This document shows positions 1-8,710 of a stretch of DNA of 64,000 bases, one piece after another. The stretch lies in contig NZ_JAVRIA010000002.1 in assembly GCF_031846265.1 (NCBI RefSeq), positions 1-64,000 of the forward strand, given 5' to 3'. The notes beneath the pieces were generated by a model that was not told the DNA's origin, did no database searches, and worked only from the letters and a program-made list of their open reading frames with translations. A program made the position numbers and the translations under genes. Each line of letters opens with the position of its first letter. Position 1 is the stretch's first letter. Origin of the DNA: Microcosmobacter mediterraneus. Its GTDB lineage: Bacteria; Bacteroidota; Bacteroidia; Flavobacteriales; Flavobacteriaceae.

Positions 1-545
1 TATCAAAAACAGCAGTATTATAGCAGCCAGAATCATTAATAGCTTCAAGCCTTACAACAATAGTTTGAGGATTAGAAATATTCACATAACCATCTGGTAG
101 TGGATTAGAACCAGTATCAGCATCTGATTGATTAACATGATAAGTAATATTAAAACTTGCTGGATCTTCACCATCTAAAACTTCTAAATTTTTATCAGAT
201 AAATTAAATGGCATAAAGCCATCATTATCATCATCACACTGATCAAATAACACTAATGGAGATGTTATATCTAGACTAGTTAAAGTAAGTTCAAAAGACG
301 TTATTTCATAACATTCTTGAGAATTTTCAGCTATCCTAGCCCAAATCTCTTGAGGATTCGAAATGTTATTATACGGACTAGTAAGAGGATTAACATTATC
401 TATAGCATCTTGCTCTGTTAAATGATAAGAAATTACAAAATCACTTGGATCTTGTGGTCCTAAGATATCATCATTATTATCTGTGAGAATAAATGAATCA
501 ACACCTGTTAGATTACACAAGGTTAAATCTAATGGATCGTTTGCC
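1..545 (-). repeat. Two tandem protein repeats of about 92 residues inside the surface protein
   Basis: The translated minus strand shows two similar modules. One starts near 540 with LTLCN and contains FILTDNNDD, FVISYHLT and YNNISNPQEIWAR. The next starts near 250 with LFDQCDDDNDG and contains FNLSDKN, FNITYHV and YVNISNPQTIVVR. Conserved landmarks lie about 276 bases apart. Such modules are common in flavobacterial surface proteins. More copies probably lie beyond the left edge. Confidence 0.6.
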
Positions 546-2272
546 GTTGGACTTGGTTTAAACTCAATTAAAATACTGTCTGTAGTTTGGCAAACTCCTG
601 AAAAAACAACATCCACACTAAACACACCTGATTCTGTAACCGTAATTTGAGAAGACGTTTCACCTACTATTTCTACACCATCTTTAAACCAAGTATGAGT
701 TGCGCCATCTACAGCGGTATCTAAAGTAATAGAACCTCCATCACATTGTGCTGTACCAGCAGCTATAGTAATATCATCACCGAGATCTCCTCCAAGATCA
801 AAACTCCCTGCTTCTAAAAATACAGCGGCATCATAAAGTGTATCTTGATCATCTGCAATAACCAATTTGATAGTATAACTGGTATTTGGAATTACTGCAG
901 ATTCTGCTACCATTCTTGTTGTATAACCTAAAAAATCAATCGGAGCATCTATTGCAGGGACACTTCCTGGACCTCCACCAAAATAAGAATCGAAGAATTC
1001 AGGATTGACTGATGAACAGCCAGCATTAAATAAATTATCTCTAACATTTAGAACCGACACAACATCTGTTGTTCCTGGAACAATTGCTAAGTTGGTTGTA
1101 ACACCTGTATTGTTATCTGTAAGTAAAAAAGCAAAGGCATCAGTAAAAGTACATTGAAAACCTCCATATTCTTCAGAAGCAAATATAAAACTAAAGCTAA
1201 TATTATCTGCTAAAGGGACAAAATCAAATTGTATAAAGGTGGCATTATTAGTAGCGTTTGTTCCTAAACCAATAGCATTTTCTAGATCATTATCTCCAGG
1301 CCAAGCAAAAGATCCATCACTTAAAATACCTTGTTCTGGTCCTTCAGCATTTTTGGCATCTCCTGTTGTCAACACTATACCTTGAGCAAATGGAAAACTC
1401 ATTCCATCTCCAAAGAAATATCCAATTCCATTGGTGCTTCCAAAATCGGTTCCTGTTGAAGCCACTATATTAGATACTTGAGCACATTCACTGTTAACTA
1501 ATACATCTTCAATAAGTTGTTCTGATGTAAATGTATCCTGATCTACTTGCACATAAGGCCCAAGAACGTTGACCGTTATAGTAGCGGTTTCTGAACATCC
1601 TTGTGGATTAGTGTCTGTGACTTCAAATGTTACTGTATAAACACCTTCATTTGCAAAAGTATTGGATACAGATTGACCTGTTGCTGTGTTGGTATCTCCA
1701 AAGTCCCAGTTATATGTTGCTCCTGTTCCATCTTCTGAAAATGTTGCAGAGCCGTTAAAATCTACTGTTTCACCTGGAAGTATTGATATTATTCCAGAAC
1801 TAGCTGCAGGTATTGTACTATCTATAGTCGGTGTAATGGTTTGACAAGGTGACGCACATAAAATTTCTGCTGCCCAACCTGTTGTCGTCGACATTCCATT
1901 TGAGATAAACTCAATGGTAATGCAACCACTATCCGCAGGATCATCTGAAGCTTGTATTACACCTGGTCCTGCTACACCACTGTAAGATCCAAAAACTTGA
2001 CCAGACGTGTCTGTACCATTATAAATGGTTATGATATCCGAATTTAATTGTGTACTAAATTCTGTAAAATTTAAAATTATGAAATCATCTGGATTTTCAG
2101 GACAAATTGTAATTACAAAGTTTTCATCATCACCATAATTACCAGTAGGTCCTCCAGAATCATAAAACATGTCTGGTGCACATCGTTCAAATGTACCATC
2201 AGTCATATTAAGATCTTGTGCAAAACTTAAAAAGGGAAGTAATAAAATAAATAGGGATATTCTTATTTTCAT
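1..2272 (-). CDS. Secreted multidomain surface protein with CUB-like, PKD and choice-of-anchor L regions (partial, C-terminus outside window)
   Basis: An open frame runs from an ATG at 2272 to the left edge (about 757 codons, no stop seen). It begins with a signal peptide of about 19 residues ending in SFAQ. A CUB-like region follows (about residues 20-140), then a PKD domain (about 145-236, with WDFGD and a VYTVTFEVTD strand). Next comes a choice-of-anchor L region (about 250-490, with GIGYFFGDG and FIFASEEYGGF), an Ig-like domain (about 495-570) and repeats of about 92 residues. Proteins built like this in Flavobacteriaceae are usually large type IX cargo with a C-terminal sorting domain; that end lies outside the window, so export by T9SS is inferred. 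Function unknown; adhesion is plausible. The gene is divergent from the Nfu gene. Confidence 0.85.
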   Translation of the reverse strand, partial: MKIRISLFILLLPFLSFAQDLNMTDGTFERCAPDMFYDSGGPTGNYGDDENFVITICPENPDDFIILNFTEFSTQLNSDIITIYNGTDTSGQVFGSYSGVAGPGVIQASDDPADSGCITIEFISNGMSTTTGWAAEILCASPCQTITPTIDSTIPAASSGIISILPGETVDFNGSATFSEDGTGATYNWDFGDTNTATGQSVSNTFANEGVYTVTFEVTDTNPQGCSETATITVNVLGPYVQVDQDTFTSEQLIEDVLVNSECAQVSNIVASTGTDFGSTNGIGYFFGDGMSFPFAQGIVLTTGDAKNAEGPEQGILSDGSFAWPGDNDLENAIGLGTNATNNATFIQFDFVPLADNISFSFIFASEEYGGFQCTFTDAFAFLLTDNNTGVTTNLAIVPGTTDVVSVLNVRDNLFNAGCSSVNPEFFDSYFGGGPGSVPAIDAPIDFLGYTTRMVAESAVIPNTSYTIKLVIADDQDTLYDAAVFLEAGSFDLGGDLGDDITIAAGTAQCDGGSITLDTAVDGATHTWFKDGVEIVGETSSQITVTESGVFSVDVVFSGVCQTTDSILIEFKPSPTANDPLDLTLCNLTGVDSFILTDNNDDILGPQDPSDFVISYHLTEQDAIDNVNPLTSPYNNISNPQEIWARIAENSQECYEITSFELTLTSLDITSPLVLFDQCDDDNDGFMPFNLSDKNLEVLDGEDPASFNITYHVNQSDADTGSNPLPDGYVNISNPQTIVVRLEAINDSGCYNTAVFD

Positions 2273-2492
2273 AGCCTTATAATTATCAATCAAAAGCTAC
2301 ATTGTGCAACTTTGATATAAAACACTTTAACACCTTATTTCCCTACCCTAAAAAGTCAGAATTTACTGGTGATTAAAGTTATTAGGTTTAGCATTTTTAT
2401 TGGAAGCGTGAATTTAGACAATTATTCTAAAAAGAATATGTTAAAACTGTCAATTTTCGATAAGGCATCTAAAAAATCAGAGTTATTGTACC

Positions 2493-2500
2493 TATTTTTG
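2493..2500 (+). promoter_or_regulatory. Candidate -7 promoter element for the Nfu gene
   Basis: TATTTTTG matches the Bacteroidota -7 consensus TAnnTTTG and ends 11 bases before the ATG at 2512, implying a very short leader. No TTG is present at the usual 17-23 base distance upstream, so only half of the promoter is supported. Confidence 0.4.
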
Positions 2501-2511
2501 CAAAAAAAAGA

Positions 2512-3411
2512 ATGAACTCAATATCATTAGATATAAAACCAACTTCAAATGATGCTATAATTAAGTTTGAAGCTAGTGAATTTATTACACAACATCATAG
2601 TTATGAATTCAAGAATATTGATGACGCTAAAGTATCTCCTCTTGCGCAAGAGTTATTTCACCTTCCTTTTGTAAAGACAGTATACATCTCTGGTAATTTT
2701 ATTGCTGTAGAACGTTATAATATTATTGAATGGTCTGATGTTGAACAAGACGTTGCTGAACAAATAAAAAACTACATAAATAGCGGAAAACCTATTATTA
2801 CAGAAGAACCTAAAGCTAAAAAAACACCTGTTACAATATATGCAGAGAGTACTCCAAATCCTTCCGTTTTAAAATTTGTTGCTAACAAAAAACTTGTAGT
2901 CCTTGCTCAGGAGTTTAAATCTATAGACGATACAGAAGATTCGCCTTTTGCGAAAGAACTTTTTCATTTCCCTTTTGTAAAAAGTGTTTATATAGATGAA
3001 AATTTTGTCTCTATTACTAAATACGACATGGCAGACTGGAATGATATCACCATGGAGCTAAGAGAATTTATAAGAGCTTACATAGAGAATAGTAAACCCA
3101 TTGTCACGTCATCTAAAACAGCCCATAAAAAACAGACTACTTCTGTTATAGAAAACAACAAACCATTAGACGATACCTCAAAAGAAATCGTTTCAATTTT
3201 AAATGAATATGTAAAACCTGCTGTAGCAAGTGATGGTGGTAATATTGAATTTGAATCGTTTGATGAGTCCTCTAAAACTGTAAAAGTAATTTTACAAGGA
3301 GCTTGTAGTGGTTGCCCATCCTCTACATATACTTTAAAAAATGGAATTGAAACTATGCTCAGAGAAATGATGAAAGGAAAAGTAGAATTTGTTGAAGCTA
3401 TTAACGGTTAA
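2512..3411 (+). CDS. NifU/Nfu-family Fe-S cluster carrier with tandem Nfu N-terminal domains
   Basis: 299 residues. Two similar Nfu N-terminal-type domains (about 1-95 and 106-200) share motifs such as LAQELFHLPFVKTVYI and FAKELFHFPFVKSVYI. A linker leads to a C-terminal NifU domain (about 220-299) with the cluster-binding CxxC at Cys265 and Cys268 (ACSGCPSS). Nfu proteins receive a 4Fe-4S cluster and deliver it to target apoproteins in the cytoplasm. The second N-terminal domain carries the ESTPNP motif typical of the family; the first has only a weak version (KPTSNDA), so it may be a diverged duplicate. A dodecin gene follows 50 bases downstream. Function is clear at family level; specific clients cannot be read from the sequence. 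Confidence 0.9.
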   Translation: MNSISLDIKPTSNDAIIKFEASEFITQHHSYEFKNIDDAKVSPLAQELFHLPFVKTVYISGNFIAVERYNIIEWSDVEQDVAEQIKNYINSGKPIITEEPKAKKTPVTIYAESTPNPSVLKFVANKKLVVLAQEFKSIDDTEDSPFAKELFHFPFVKSVYIDENFVSITKYDMADWNDITMELREFIRAYIENSKPIVTSSKTAHKKQTTSVIENNKPLDDTSKEIVSILNEYVKPAVASDGGNIEFESFDESSKTVKVILQGACSGCPSSTYTLKNGIETMLREMMKGKVEFVEAING

Positions 3412-3461
3412 AACCAACAATTATAATTATCTTCGGCATTCATTTTTAAAAACACATTATT

Positions 3462-3662
3462 ATGGCAGTATTAAAAGTTATAGAAATATTAGCAAATTCT
3501 GATAAAAGTTGGGAAGATGCAACCAGAAAAGCGGTAAAAGAAGCATCAAAAAGTGTTAAACACATTAAATCTGTTTTTGTACAATCTCAAAGTGCTGTTG
3601 TAGAAGGAGCAGATGTTACAGAATTTAGAGTTAATGTTAAAATTACTTTTGAAGTAAAATAA
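3462..3662 (+). CDS. Dodecin family flavin-binding protein
   Basis: 66 residues, the usual length of dodecins, and matching the family from MAVLKVIEI through SWEDATRKAV to the C-terminal FRVNVKITFEVK strand. Dodecins form hollow dodecamers that bind flavins and are thought to buffer or store them. The segment SWEDA corresponds to the family region holding the flavin-stacking tryptophan (here Trp17). It lies between the Nfu gene and an exported protein on the same strand. No strong promoter or terminator separates it from the Nfu gene, so co-transcription is possible. Confidence 0.9.
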   Translation: MAVLKVIEILANSDKSWEDATRKAVKEASKSVKHIKSVFVQSQSAVVEGADVTEFRVNVKITFEVK

Positions 3663-3725
3663 TAGAAGTAACTCGGCATAATTATTGCACTTAGTTTAAA
3701 CCTTGATATTAAATATAAAAAATTC

Positions 3726-4409
3726 ATGAAAAATTTAAAATTTAGCGTAGTGGTTGTTTTATTAATGACAGCTTTTTTCTCTTACTCACAAGATGTTAAT
3801 CTAGACATGGCAACAGAACGAGGTCTAATGTCTAAAACCACAAGCCCAAAAATTCAAGCGCAAGGCTCACCATACATTGATGAAAATTTTAAACCTGTTA
3901 AGATACCTTCATTTGATACGAAAGTATATTTAGGTAGATACAATGCCTACAATGGTGAAATGGAAATTAAAGTAAAACAAGATGTGGTTATTGCACTAGA
4001 TGTGAATTCTGCAGATTATGAAGTTGTATTTGTAAATGATAGCAAAACATATAAGAGTTTTAATTACACTACAGAAAGAGGTATCTCTAAAAAAGGCTTT
4101 TTAGTTGTTGTTAACTCTGGAGAAAACGCTAATTTATTGAAAGCAGAGCGTATTAAATATTATGATAAAGTTCCTGCTATGTCATCTTACCAACAAGATA
4201 AACCTGCTAAATTTAGAAAAGAAAGTGATGTTTACTACATTCAAATGAAATCTGGCTCTGTAGTTCATCTTCCTGTAAAGAAAAAAGACTTGTTAAAAGC
4301 GTTTCCTAAACATTCTAAAGCAATCAAAACATTTTTAAAAGAAAATAAAGTGAAGCTTTCTAAAGAAGAAGGGTTAGCTAAAGTTGCAAACTACATAGGT
4401 TCTCTTTAA
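3726..4409 (+). CDS. Conserved exported protein of unknown function
   Basis: 227 residues with a clear signal peptide (hydrophobic VVVVLLMTAFF, cleavage near SYSQ at residues 19-22). I do not recognise a catalytic motif. The mature part is lysine-rich and looks like a beta-rich periplasmic or surface protein: alternating strands such as VYLGRYNAYNGEMEIKV and a C-terminal segment in which FPKHSKAIKTFLKENKVKLSKEEGL resembles a helical end. It is the last gene before a strong terminator at 4433-4467. The neighbours give no functional hint. A real gene is well supported by length, coding character and signal peptide. Confidence 0.75.
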   Translation: MKNLKFSVVVVLLMTAFFSYSQDVNLDMATERGLMSKTTSPKIQAQGSPYIDENFKPVKIPSFDTKVYLGRYNAYNGEMEIKVKQDVVIALDVNSADYEVVFVNDSKTYKSFNYTTERGISKKGFLVVVNSGENANLLKAERIKYYDKVPAMSSYQQDKPAKFRKESDVYYIQMKSGSVVHLPVKKKDLLKAFPKHSKAIKTFLKENKVKLSKEEGLAKVANYIGSL

Positions 4410-4432
4410 TAGAATAATCAATTCATAAATTT

Positions 4433-4467
4433 AACTCCTAAATAACCTTGTATTTAGGAGTTTTTTT
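4433..4467 (+). terminator. Rho-independent terminator after the exported-protein gene
   Basis: A perfect 12-base inverted repeat (AACTCCTAAATA / TATTTAGGAGTT) with a 6-base loop is followed by a run of T. It ends the Nfu-dodecin-exported protein group. Confidence 0.85.
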
Positions 4468-4478
4468 GTGACAATTAT

Positions 4479-4486
4479 TAATTTTG
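4479..4486 (+). promoter_or_regulatory. Candidate -7 promoter element for the mscS-like gene
   Basis: TAATTTTG fits TAnnTTTG and lies just after the terminator, 44 bases before the ATG at 4531. A TTTG at 4465-4468 is too close (10 bases) to serve as a standard -33 element. Confidence 0.4.
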
Positions 4487-4530
4487 TGTGTCTTACTTTT
4501 AAACTAAATATTAACTAATAAAACATTAAC

Positions 4531-5343
4531 ATGAATCTAGACAACATCTTAGAAAAACTTTATGAACTAACGACCAACTATGGCTTTAAAATTATTGGAG
4601 CTATTGTCATTTGGATTATAGGTTCTTGGATTATTAAGATTATTAATAAAGGTGTAAAACGATTAATGTCTAAGCATGGATATGAAGAAAGCTTACAGAA
4701 ATTTCTTCTGAATCTAATCGGTTGGATTTTAAGAATATTACTCATTGTTGTTATCCTTGGTAAATTAGGTATAGAAACTACATCTTTTGCTGCTATTTTA
4801 GCTGCTGCTGGTTTGGCTATTGGTATGGCATTACAAGGAAGCTTGTCTAACTTTGCAGGAGGTGTAATGATTATGATCTTTAAACCTTTTAAAATTGGCG
4901 ATCTCATTGAAGCTCAAGGAGAATTAGGCTCTGTGAAAGAAATAGAAATATTTACCACAAAACTTTTAACACCTGAAAACAAATTGGTTATTATTCCAAA
5001 TGGAGCTTTATCTAATGGGAATATTGTAAATTATTCTGATGAAGGTATTTTAAAAGTATTTTTAACTATTGGTGTTAGTTATGATGCAGATATTAAACAA
5101 ACTAAAGAGGTTTTAATGAATGTTTTAACGTCGCATCCTAAAGTATTAAATGATCCTGCTCCTTTGGTAAGCGTTTCAGGACTAGGTGATAGCTCAGTAG
5201 ACTTTGCTGTAAGACCAGCTTGTAAGGTTGAAGATTATTGGGATGTACATTTTGATGTTAATGAGCAAGTTAAAGAAGCTCTAGATACAGCAGGTATTGA
5301 AATTCCTTATCCACACGCTGTTGAAATTCAGAAACAAGGTTAA
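4531..5343 (+). CDS. Small-conductance mechanosensitive channel (MscS family)
   Basis: 270 residues, close to the length of E. coli MscS. Three membrane segments lie in the first 115 residues. The third is the pore helix rich in Gly and Ala (AAILAAAGLAIGMALQGSLSNFAGG), followed by the FKPFKIGDLIE start of the cytoplasmic beta domain and the IPNGALSNG(N)IVNYS motif. The channel opens under membrane tension to release solutes during hypo-osmotic shock. Its stop codon directly abuts the stop of tsaB on the other strand. It has its own candidate promoter after a terminator, so it is probably a single-gene unit. Confidence 0.93.
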   Translation: MNLDNILEKLYELTTNYGFKIIGAIVIWIIGSWIIKIINKGVKRLMSKHGYEESLQKFLLNLIGWILRILLIVVILGKLGIETTSFAAILAAAGLAIGMALQGSLSNFAGGVMIMIFKPFKIGDLIEAQGELGSVKEIEIFTTKLLTPENKLVIIPNGALSNGNIVNYSDEGILKVFLTIGVSYDADIKQTKEVLMNVLTSHPKVLNDPAPLVSVSGLGDSSVDFAVRPACKVEDYWDVHFDVNEQVKEALDTAGIEIPYPHAVEIQKQG

Positions 5344-6009
5344 TTAAGATTTTAGACCAACAAAATCTTTTAAATAATAAGGTTCAAAATAAGCGACATC
5401 TTCCATGTCGCTTATTTTGTATTTATTAAATGCTAAAGCTGCCATTTCATTAGCTGAAGGCAATTTACCATCTATAAATTTAGCATTTGAATGCTTTATT
5501 ATAGACTTGGTTTTTTCTACACCATTGCCAATAAAAGTAACTTGTTCTTTATCCAAAAATTCGCTGAAAGAATTTTTATCTAATACTTCAGCTTGTATGC
5601 TTCTAACTGCATTATAATTTTCATCAAAAACTGCGGAATACACTTCTAATCGTCTAGCATCTAACATTGAAACTATATATCCTTTTTCTGTTACAACTTG
5701 TTGTGCTAAACTTTTTAAAGTAGATACAGCTATTAGTGGCTTATCTAATGCAAAGCATAAACCCTTAGCTGCTGAAACTCCAATACGTAATCCTGTGTAA
5801 GAACCAGGACCTTTACTAATTGCAATAGCATCTAAAGCATTCCCTTTTGTGCCAGAATTTTTTAAAACATCATCGATGAAAAGATGTAACAATTCTGCAT
5901 GTGAATATTGTGTATTATAGTCTTCTTTTAAAACCAAAATCTCTCCTTCGTTAGAAAGAGAGACTGAACAATTGGTTGTACTTGTTTCTATACTTAATAT
6001 TAATGCCAA
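5344..6009 (-). CDS. tsaB: tRNA threonylcarbamoyladenosine biosynthesis protein TsaB
   Basis: 221 residues. The N-terminus ILSIETSTTNCSVSL and the segment ISKGPGSYTGLRIGVSAAKGL are typical of the TsaB branch of the ASKHA fold. TsaB forms a complex with TsaD and TsaE that transfers threonylcarbamoyl to A37 of tRNAs reading ANN codons. TsaB itself lacks the metal-binding site of TsaD. Length agrees with the family (about 220-230). It is the last gene of the export cluster, starting 10 bases after an adaptor gene, which suggests read-through transcription from the efflux genes rather than a functional tie. Confidence 0.95.
   Translation of the reverse strand: MALILSIETSTTNCSVSLSNEGEILVLKEDYNTQYSHAELLHLFIDDVLKNSGTKGNALDAIAISKGPGSYTGLRIGVSAAKGLCFALDKPLIAVSTLKSLAQQVVTEKGYIVSMLDARRLEVYSAVFDENYNAVRSIQAEVLDKNSFSEFLDKEQVTFIGNGVEKTKSIIKHSNAKFIDGKLPSANEMAALAFNKYKISDMEDVAYFEPYYLKDFVGLKS
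5346..5369. terminator. Weak candidate bidirectional terminator between mscS-like gene and tsaB
   Basis: An 8-base inverted repeat AAGATTTT / AAAATCTT with an 8-base loop lies at the convergent gene ends. The stem has only one G-C pair and overlaps the last tsaB codons, so it may be chance. Confidence 0.3.
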
Positions 6010-6019
6010 AGCCTAAGAT

Positions 6020-7324
6020 TTACTCTTCAGAAGTTTCTTCTTCTGTAACCTTATCATCACCACCTTTCTTCTCAATCTTATCACCAGTTTTTAAAGTTTT
6101 TGAAACCATATTATATGGTCCTGTAATGATCTCATCATTTTCCTTTAAACCAGAAATTATTTCAATATTAGTGTCGTCTTGAATACCTGTTTTTACAACT
6201 CTTAACTTAGCTTCTCCACTATTATTCACAAAAACACATTCAAACTTTTCTTCACTACCTTTTGTTTCTTTACTTACAGCCTTATACTCTCCTTTTTTGC
6301 GTGTAGTAGTATCTGTTTTAATTACAATTGCACTTATTGGAGCAGCAACAGTGCTTACTCTCTTATCAGTTATAATATCTACAGTAGCTGTCATACCTGG
6401 TCTAAAAGGTGAGTAGTTTTCTGGTTTACCTTCAGTTAAATCTGCGTAAGACTCTTCTAATATTCTAACCTTTACTTTAAAATTTGTAACCTGATCTGCA
6501 GTCAATGTACCAGCAGCCGAATTTGCAATCTCTGTAACTGTACCTTTAAATTCTTTTTTAAGATAAGCATCGACTTCTACTATTGCAGAATCACCGATTT
6601 GCACCTTAACAATATCATTTTCATTAACATCTACTTCTACCTCCATGTTATTAAGGTTTGCTACTCTTAAAATTTCAGTACCAGCCATTTGTTGCGTCCC
6701 AACAACACGCTCTCCAAGCTCAACACTTAATAACGAAATAGTTCCACTCATTGGTGCATAAATGGTAGTTCTATTAAGATTATCTCTAGCCTCATTAACT
6801 GTAGCACCTGCGCTTTGAACGCTGTAATATGCTGAACTTTTAGCAGCCTCAGCTGTTTCATAAGACGCAATTGCACGATCCCAATCTGCCTTAGAAATTA
6901 CACCTCTTTCAAATAAGGTTTTATTTCTATCGTAATCTGCTTTAGCTTGTTTTAACGTAGCTTCTGCTTGCTCTAAACCAGCTTTTACATTTTGATATGA
7001 AGCTTGAGATCTGCTCAATGCAGACTGAATTAAATCTGGATTTACCTTAACTAATAAGTCCCCTTTATTAATCTGCTGACCTTCTTTAAAAGGTAGTTCA
7101 ATAATTTCACCCGAAACTTCACTAGAGATTTTAACTTCAACCTCTGGTTGGATTTTCCCAGTAGCAGATACAGTTTCTATAATGTCTTTTAATTCGATTT
7201 TTTCTACTTCAACAGTTTTGAAATTACCTTGCTTTCCGAACCAGCCAGCTTTTTTACCTCCTACTAAAACAATTAATAGAAGAACAACTATTGTTATAAT
7301 TATTATAAGAGTCTTTTTACGCAT
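6020..7324 (-). CDS. Efflux adaptor (HlyD/MFP family periplasmic subunit), second copy
   Basis: 434 residues with an N-terminal membrane anchor (about residues 5-25). The order is that of membrane fusion proteins: a lipoyl half-motif (GKIQPEVEVKISSEVSGEI), a coiled-coil hairpin (about 95-185, rich in Ala, Gln and Lys), a second lipoyl half (TIYAPMSGTISLLSVELGERV) and a beta-barrel region. These proteins bridge an inner-membrane transporter and an outer-membrane TolC channel. It lies 5 bases downstream of the TolC-like gene and 10 bases upstream of tsaB. The cluster holds another adaptor at 8711-9874, so this one may serve a different pump or form a mixed assembly. The C-terminal tail is Lys/Glu-rich. 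Confidence 0.88.
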   Translation of the reverse strand: MRKKTLIIIITIVVLLLIVLVGGKKAGWFGKQGNFKTVEVEKIELKDIIETVSATGKIQPEVEVKISSEVSGEIIELPFKEGQQINKGDLLVKVNPDLIQSALSRSQASYQNVKAGLEQAEATLKQAKADYDRNKTLFERGVISKADWDRAIASYETAEAAKSSAYYSVQSAGATVNEARDNLNRTTIYAPMSGTISLLSVELGERVVGTQQMAGTEILRVANLNNMEVEVDVNENDIVKVQIGDSAIVEVDAYLKKEFKGTVTEIANSAAGTLTADQVTNFKVKVRILEESYADLTEGKPENYSPFRPGMTATVDIITDKRVSTVAAPISAIVIKTDTTTRKKGEYKAVSKETKGSEEKFECVFVNNSGEAKLRVVKTGIQDDTNIEIISGLKENDEIITGPYNMVSKTLKTGDKIEKKGGDDKVTEEETSEE

Positions 7325-7329
7325 AACGG

Positions 7330-8664
7330 TTAGTTTAAATTAATAGGAATTCCGAAATAGAATTCTAATACTTTTAATCTGAATATATAATCGAACTTAG
7401 TACGCACTACATCTGATTGTGAATTTTCGTATGCCGTTCTAGATTGATTAAAATCGAACGAATTAGACAAACCAACATCATAACGTTCTTTAGCATATTC
7501 ATATGCTAATTTACGTGCTTCTTCGGTTTGTAAGGCTGCTTCGTAAGATTTTTTTGCATTTTTGGTATCGTTATAGGCTTGATATACTGTAGATTCTAAG
7601 TCTAACTCAGCTTGTTCTAATTGTAACTGTAATCGATCTACATTGATTTTACTACGTTTAACATTATTACGAACATTAGATCTATTAAAAATAGGAATGT
7701 TTAATTGAAGCCCTATTGATGTACCATCAAACAAATATAATTGATCAATGAACGGAATGTTTTCTCCTGTAAATGGATTAACCTGAGAACTAGCCCATCT
7801 GGTATTATAACCAAAAAATCCTGATAAAGTTGGATAATAGCTTGTACGAGCTAACTCTAAATCCTTTTTAGATAATTCAAAATTAGCTTTTGCAATCTTA
7901 ACATCATTAACTTCTTCTTTTGCTTTTTCAGCAATTTCTGAAGGTTTTTTATCTAAGATATCACCAACGATAAGTTCATAATCATCATCAACAATATCAA
8001 ACACTTCATAATCTTTTAATTGCAAAGTTTGCGCTAATCCTAGTTTTGATATAAATAGATTATTTTCTGCTACAATAATTTGTTGTTTTTGTGTAGCATC
8101 TGTAGCTTTTAACTCTAACAAATCACCTTGAGGTAATACTCCTGCTTCAACAAGTTGCTCTGTATTTTTAATATTTTCTTGAGTAACTCCATTTTGAGCT
8201 ACAAGTACTTTTAACAGCTCTCTATTAGATAATATTTGCAGGAATGAGTTAGCTACAAATAATGAGATATCATCTTTCATTTTATCTAATCTATACTCAG
8301 TTGCAACTTTGTTAAGTTTTGCACGCTGTAAGGTTTTCCAGTTAGCTAAACCGTTAAAAATATTTATCCCAGAGCTTAAACCACCAGATGCAGATCTAAA
8401 TGTTGCGTTTTCAAACTGGTTAGTTGCTGGGTTAATATTGGCTCCTGTATTTATGTTATAAGAACCGTTAGCATTTAAATTTGGCAAGAAATTCATTAGG
8501 GCCTGATTCTTATCTAAATCTGCAACATTAACATCGAGCTCGGATTGTTGTATAGAGATGTTGTTTTGTAAAGCATATTCTACACATTCTTGTAAAGTCC
8601 ACTTTTTTTGTGCCTGAACGTTGAACGTTAAAATTACTGCTATAAGGATGATTATTTTTTTCAT
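7330..8664 (-). CDS. TolC family outer-membrane efflux protein
   Basis: 444 residues with a signal peptide ending near VQAQ (residues 16-19). The mature protein begins KKWTLQECVEYALQNN, the usual opening of this family, and shows two repeats of long amphipathic helices with NxxxA patterns (for example KIAKANFELSKKDLELARTSYYPTLS). TolC-type trimers span the outer membrane and periplasm as an export duct. It sits between two adaptor genes in one minus-strand run with MacB-type permeases, so it is the outer channel of a tripartite ABC exporter. The substrate cannot be inferred. Confidence 0.92.
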   Translation of the reverse strand: MKKIIILIAVILTFNVQAQKKWTLQECVEYALQNNISIQQSELDVNVADLDKNQALMNFLPNLNANGSYNINTGANINPATNQFENATFRSASGGLSSGINIFNGLANWKTLQRAKLNKVATEYRLDKMKDDISLFVANSFLQILSNRELLKVLVAQNGVTQENIKNTEQLVEAGVLPQGDLLELKATDATQKQQIIVAENNLFISKLGLAQTLQLKDYEVFDIVDDDYELIVGDILDKKPSEIAEKAKEEVNDVKIAKANFELSKKDLELARTSYYPTLSGFFGYNTRWASSQVNPFTGENIPFIDQLYLFDGTSIGLQLNIPIFNRSNVRNNVKRSKINVDRLQLQLEQAELDLESTVYQAYNDTKNAKKSYEAALQTEEARKLAYEYAKERYDVGLSNSFDFNQSRTAYENSQSDVVRTKFDYIFRLKVLEFYFGIPINLN

Positions 8665-8710
8665 AACTATGTTATATGTCTAAATTATGGATAGCGTGTT
8701 ACAGTATTTA

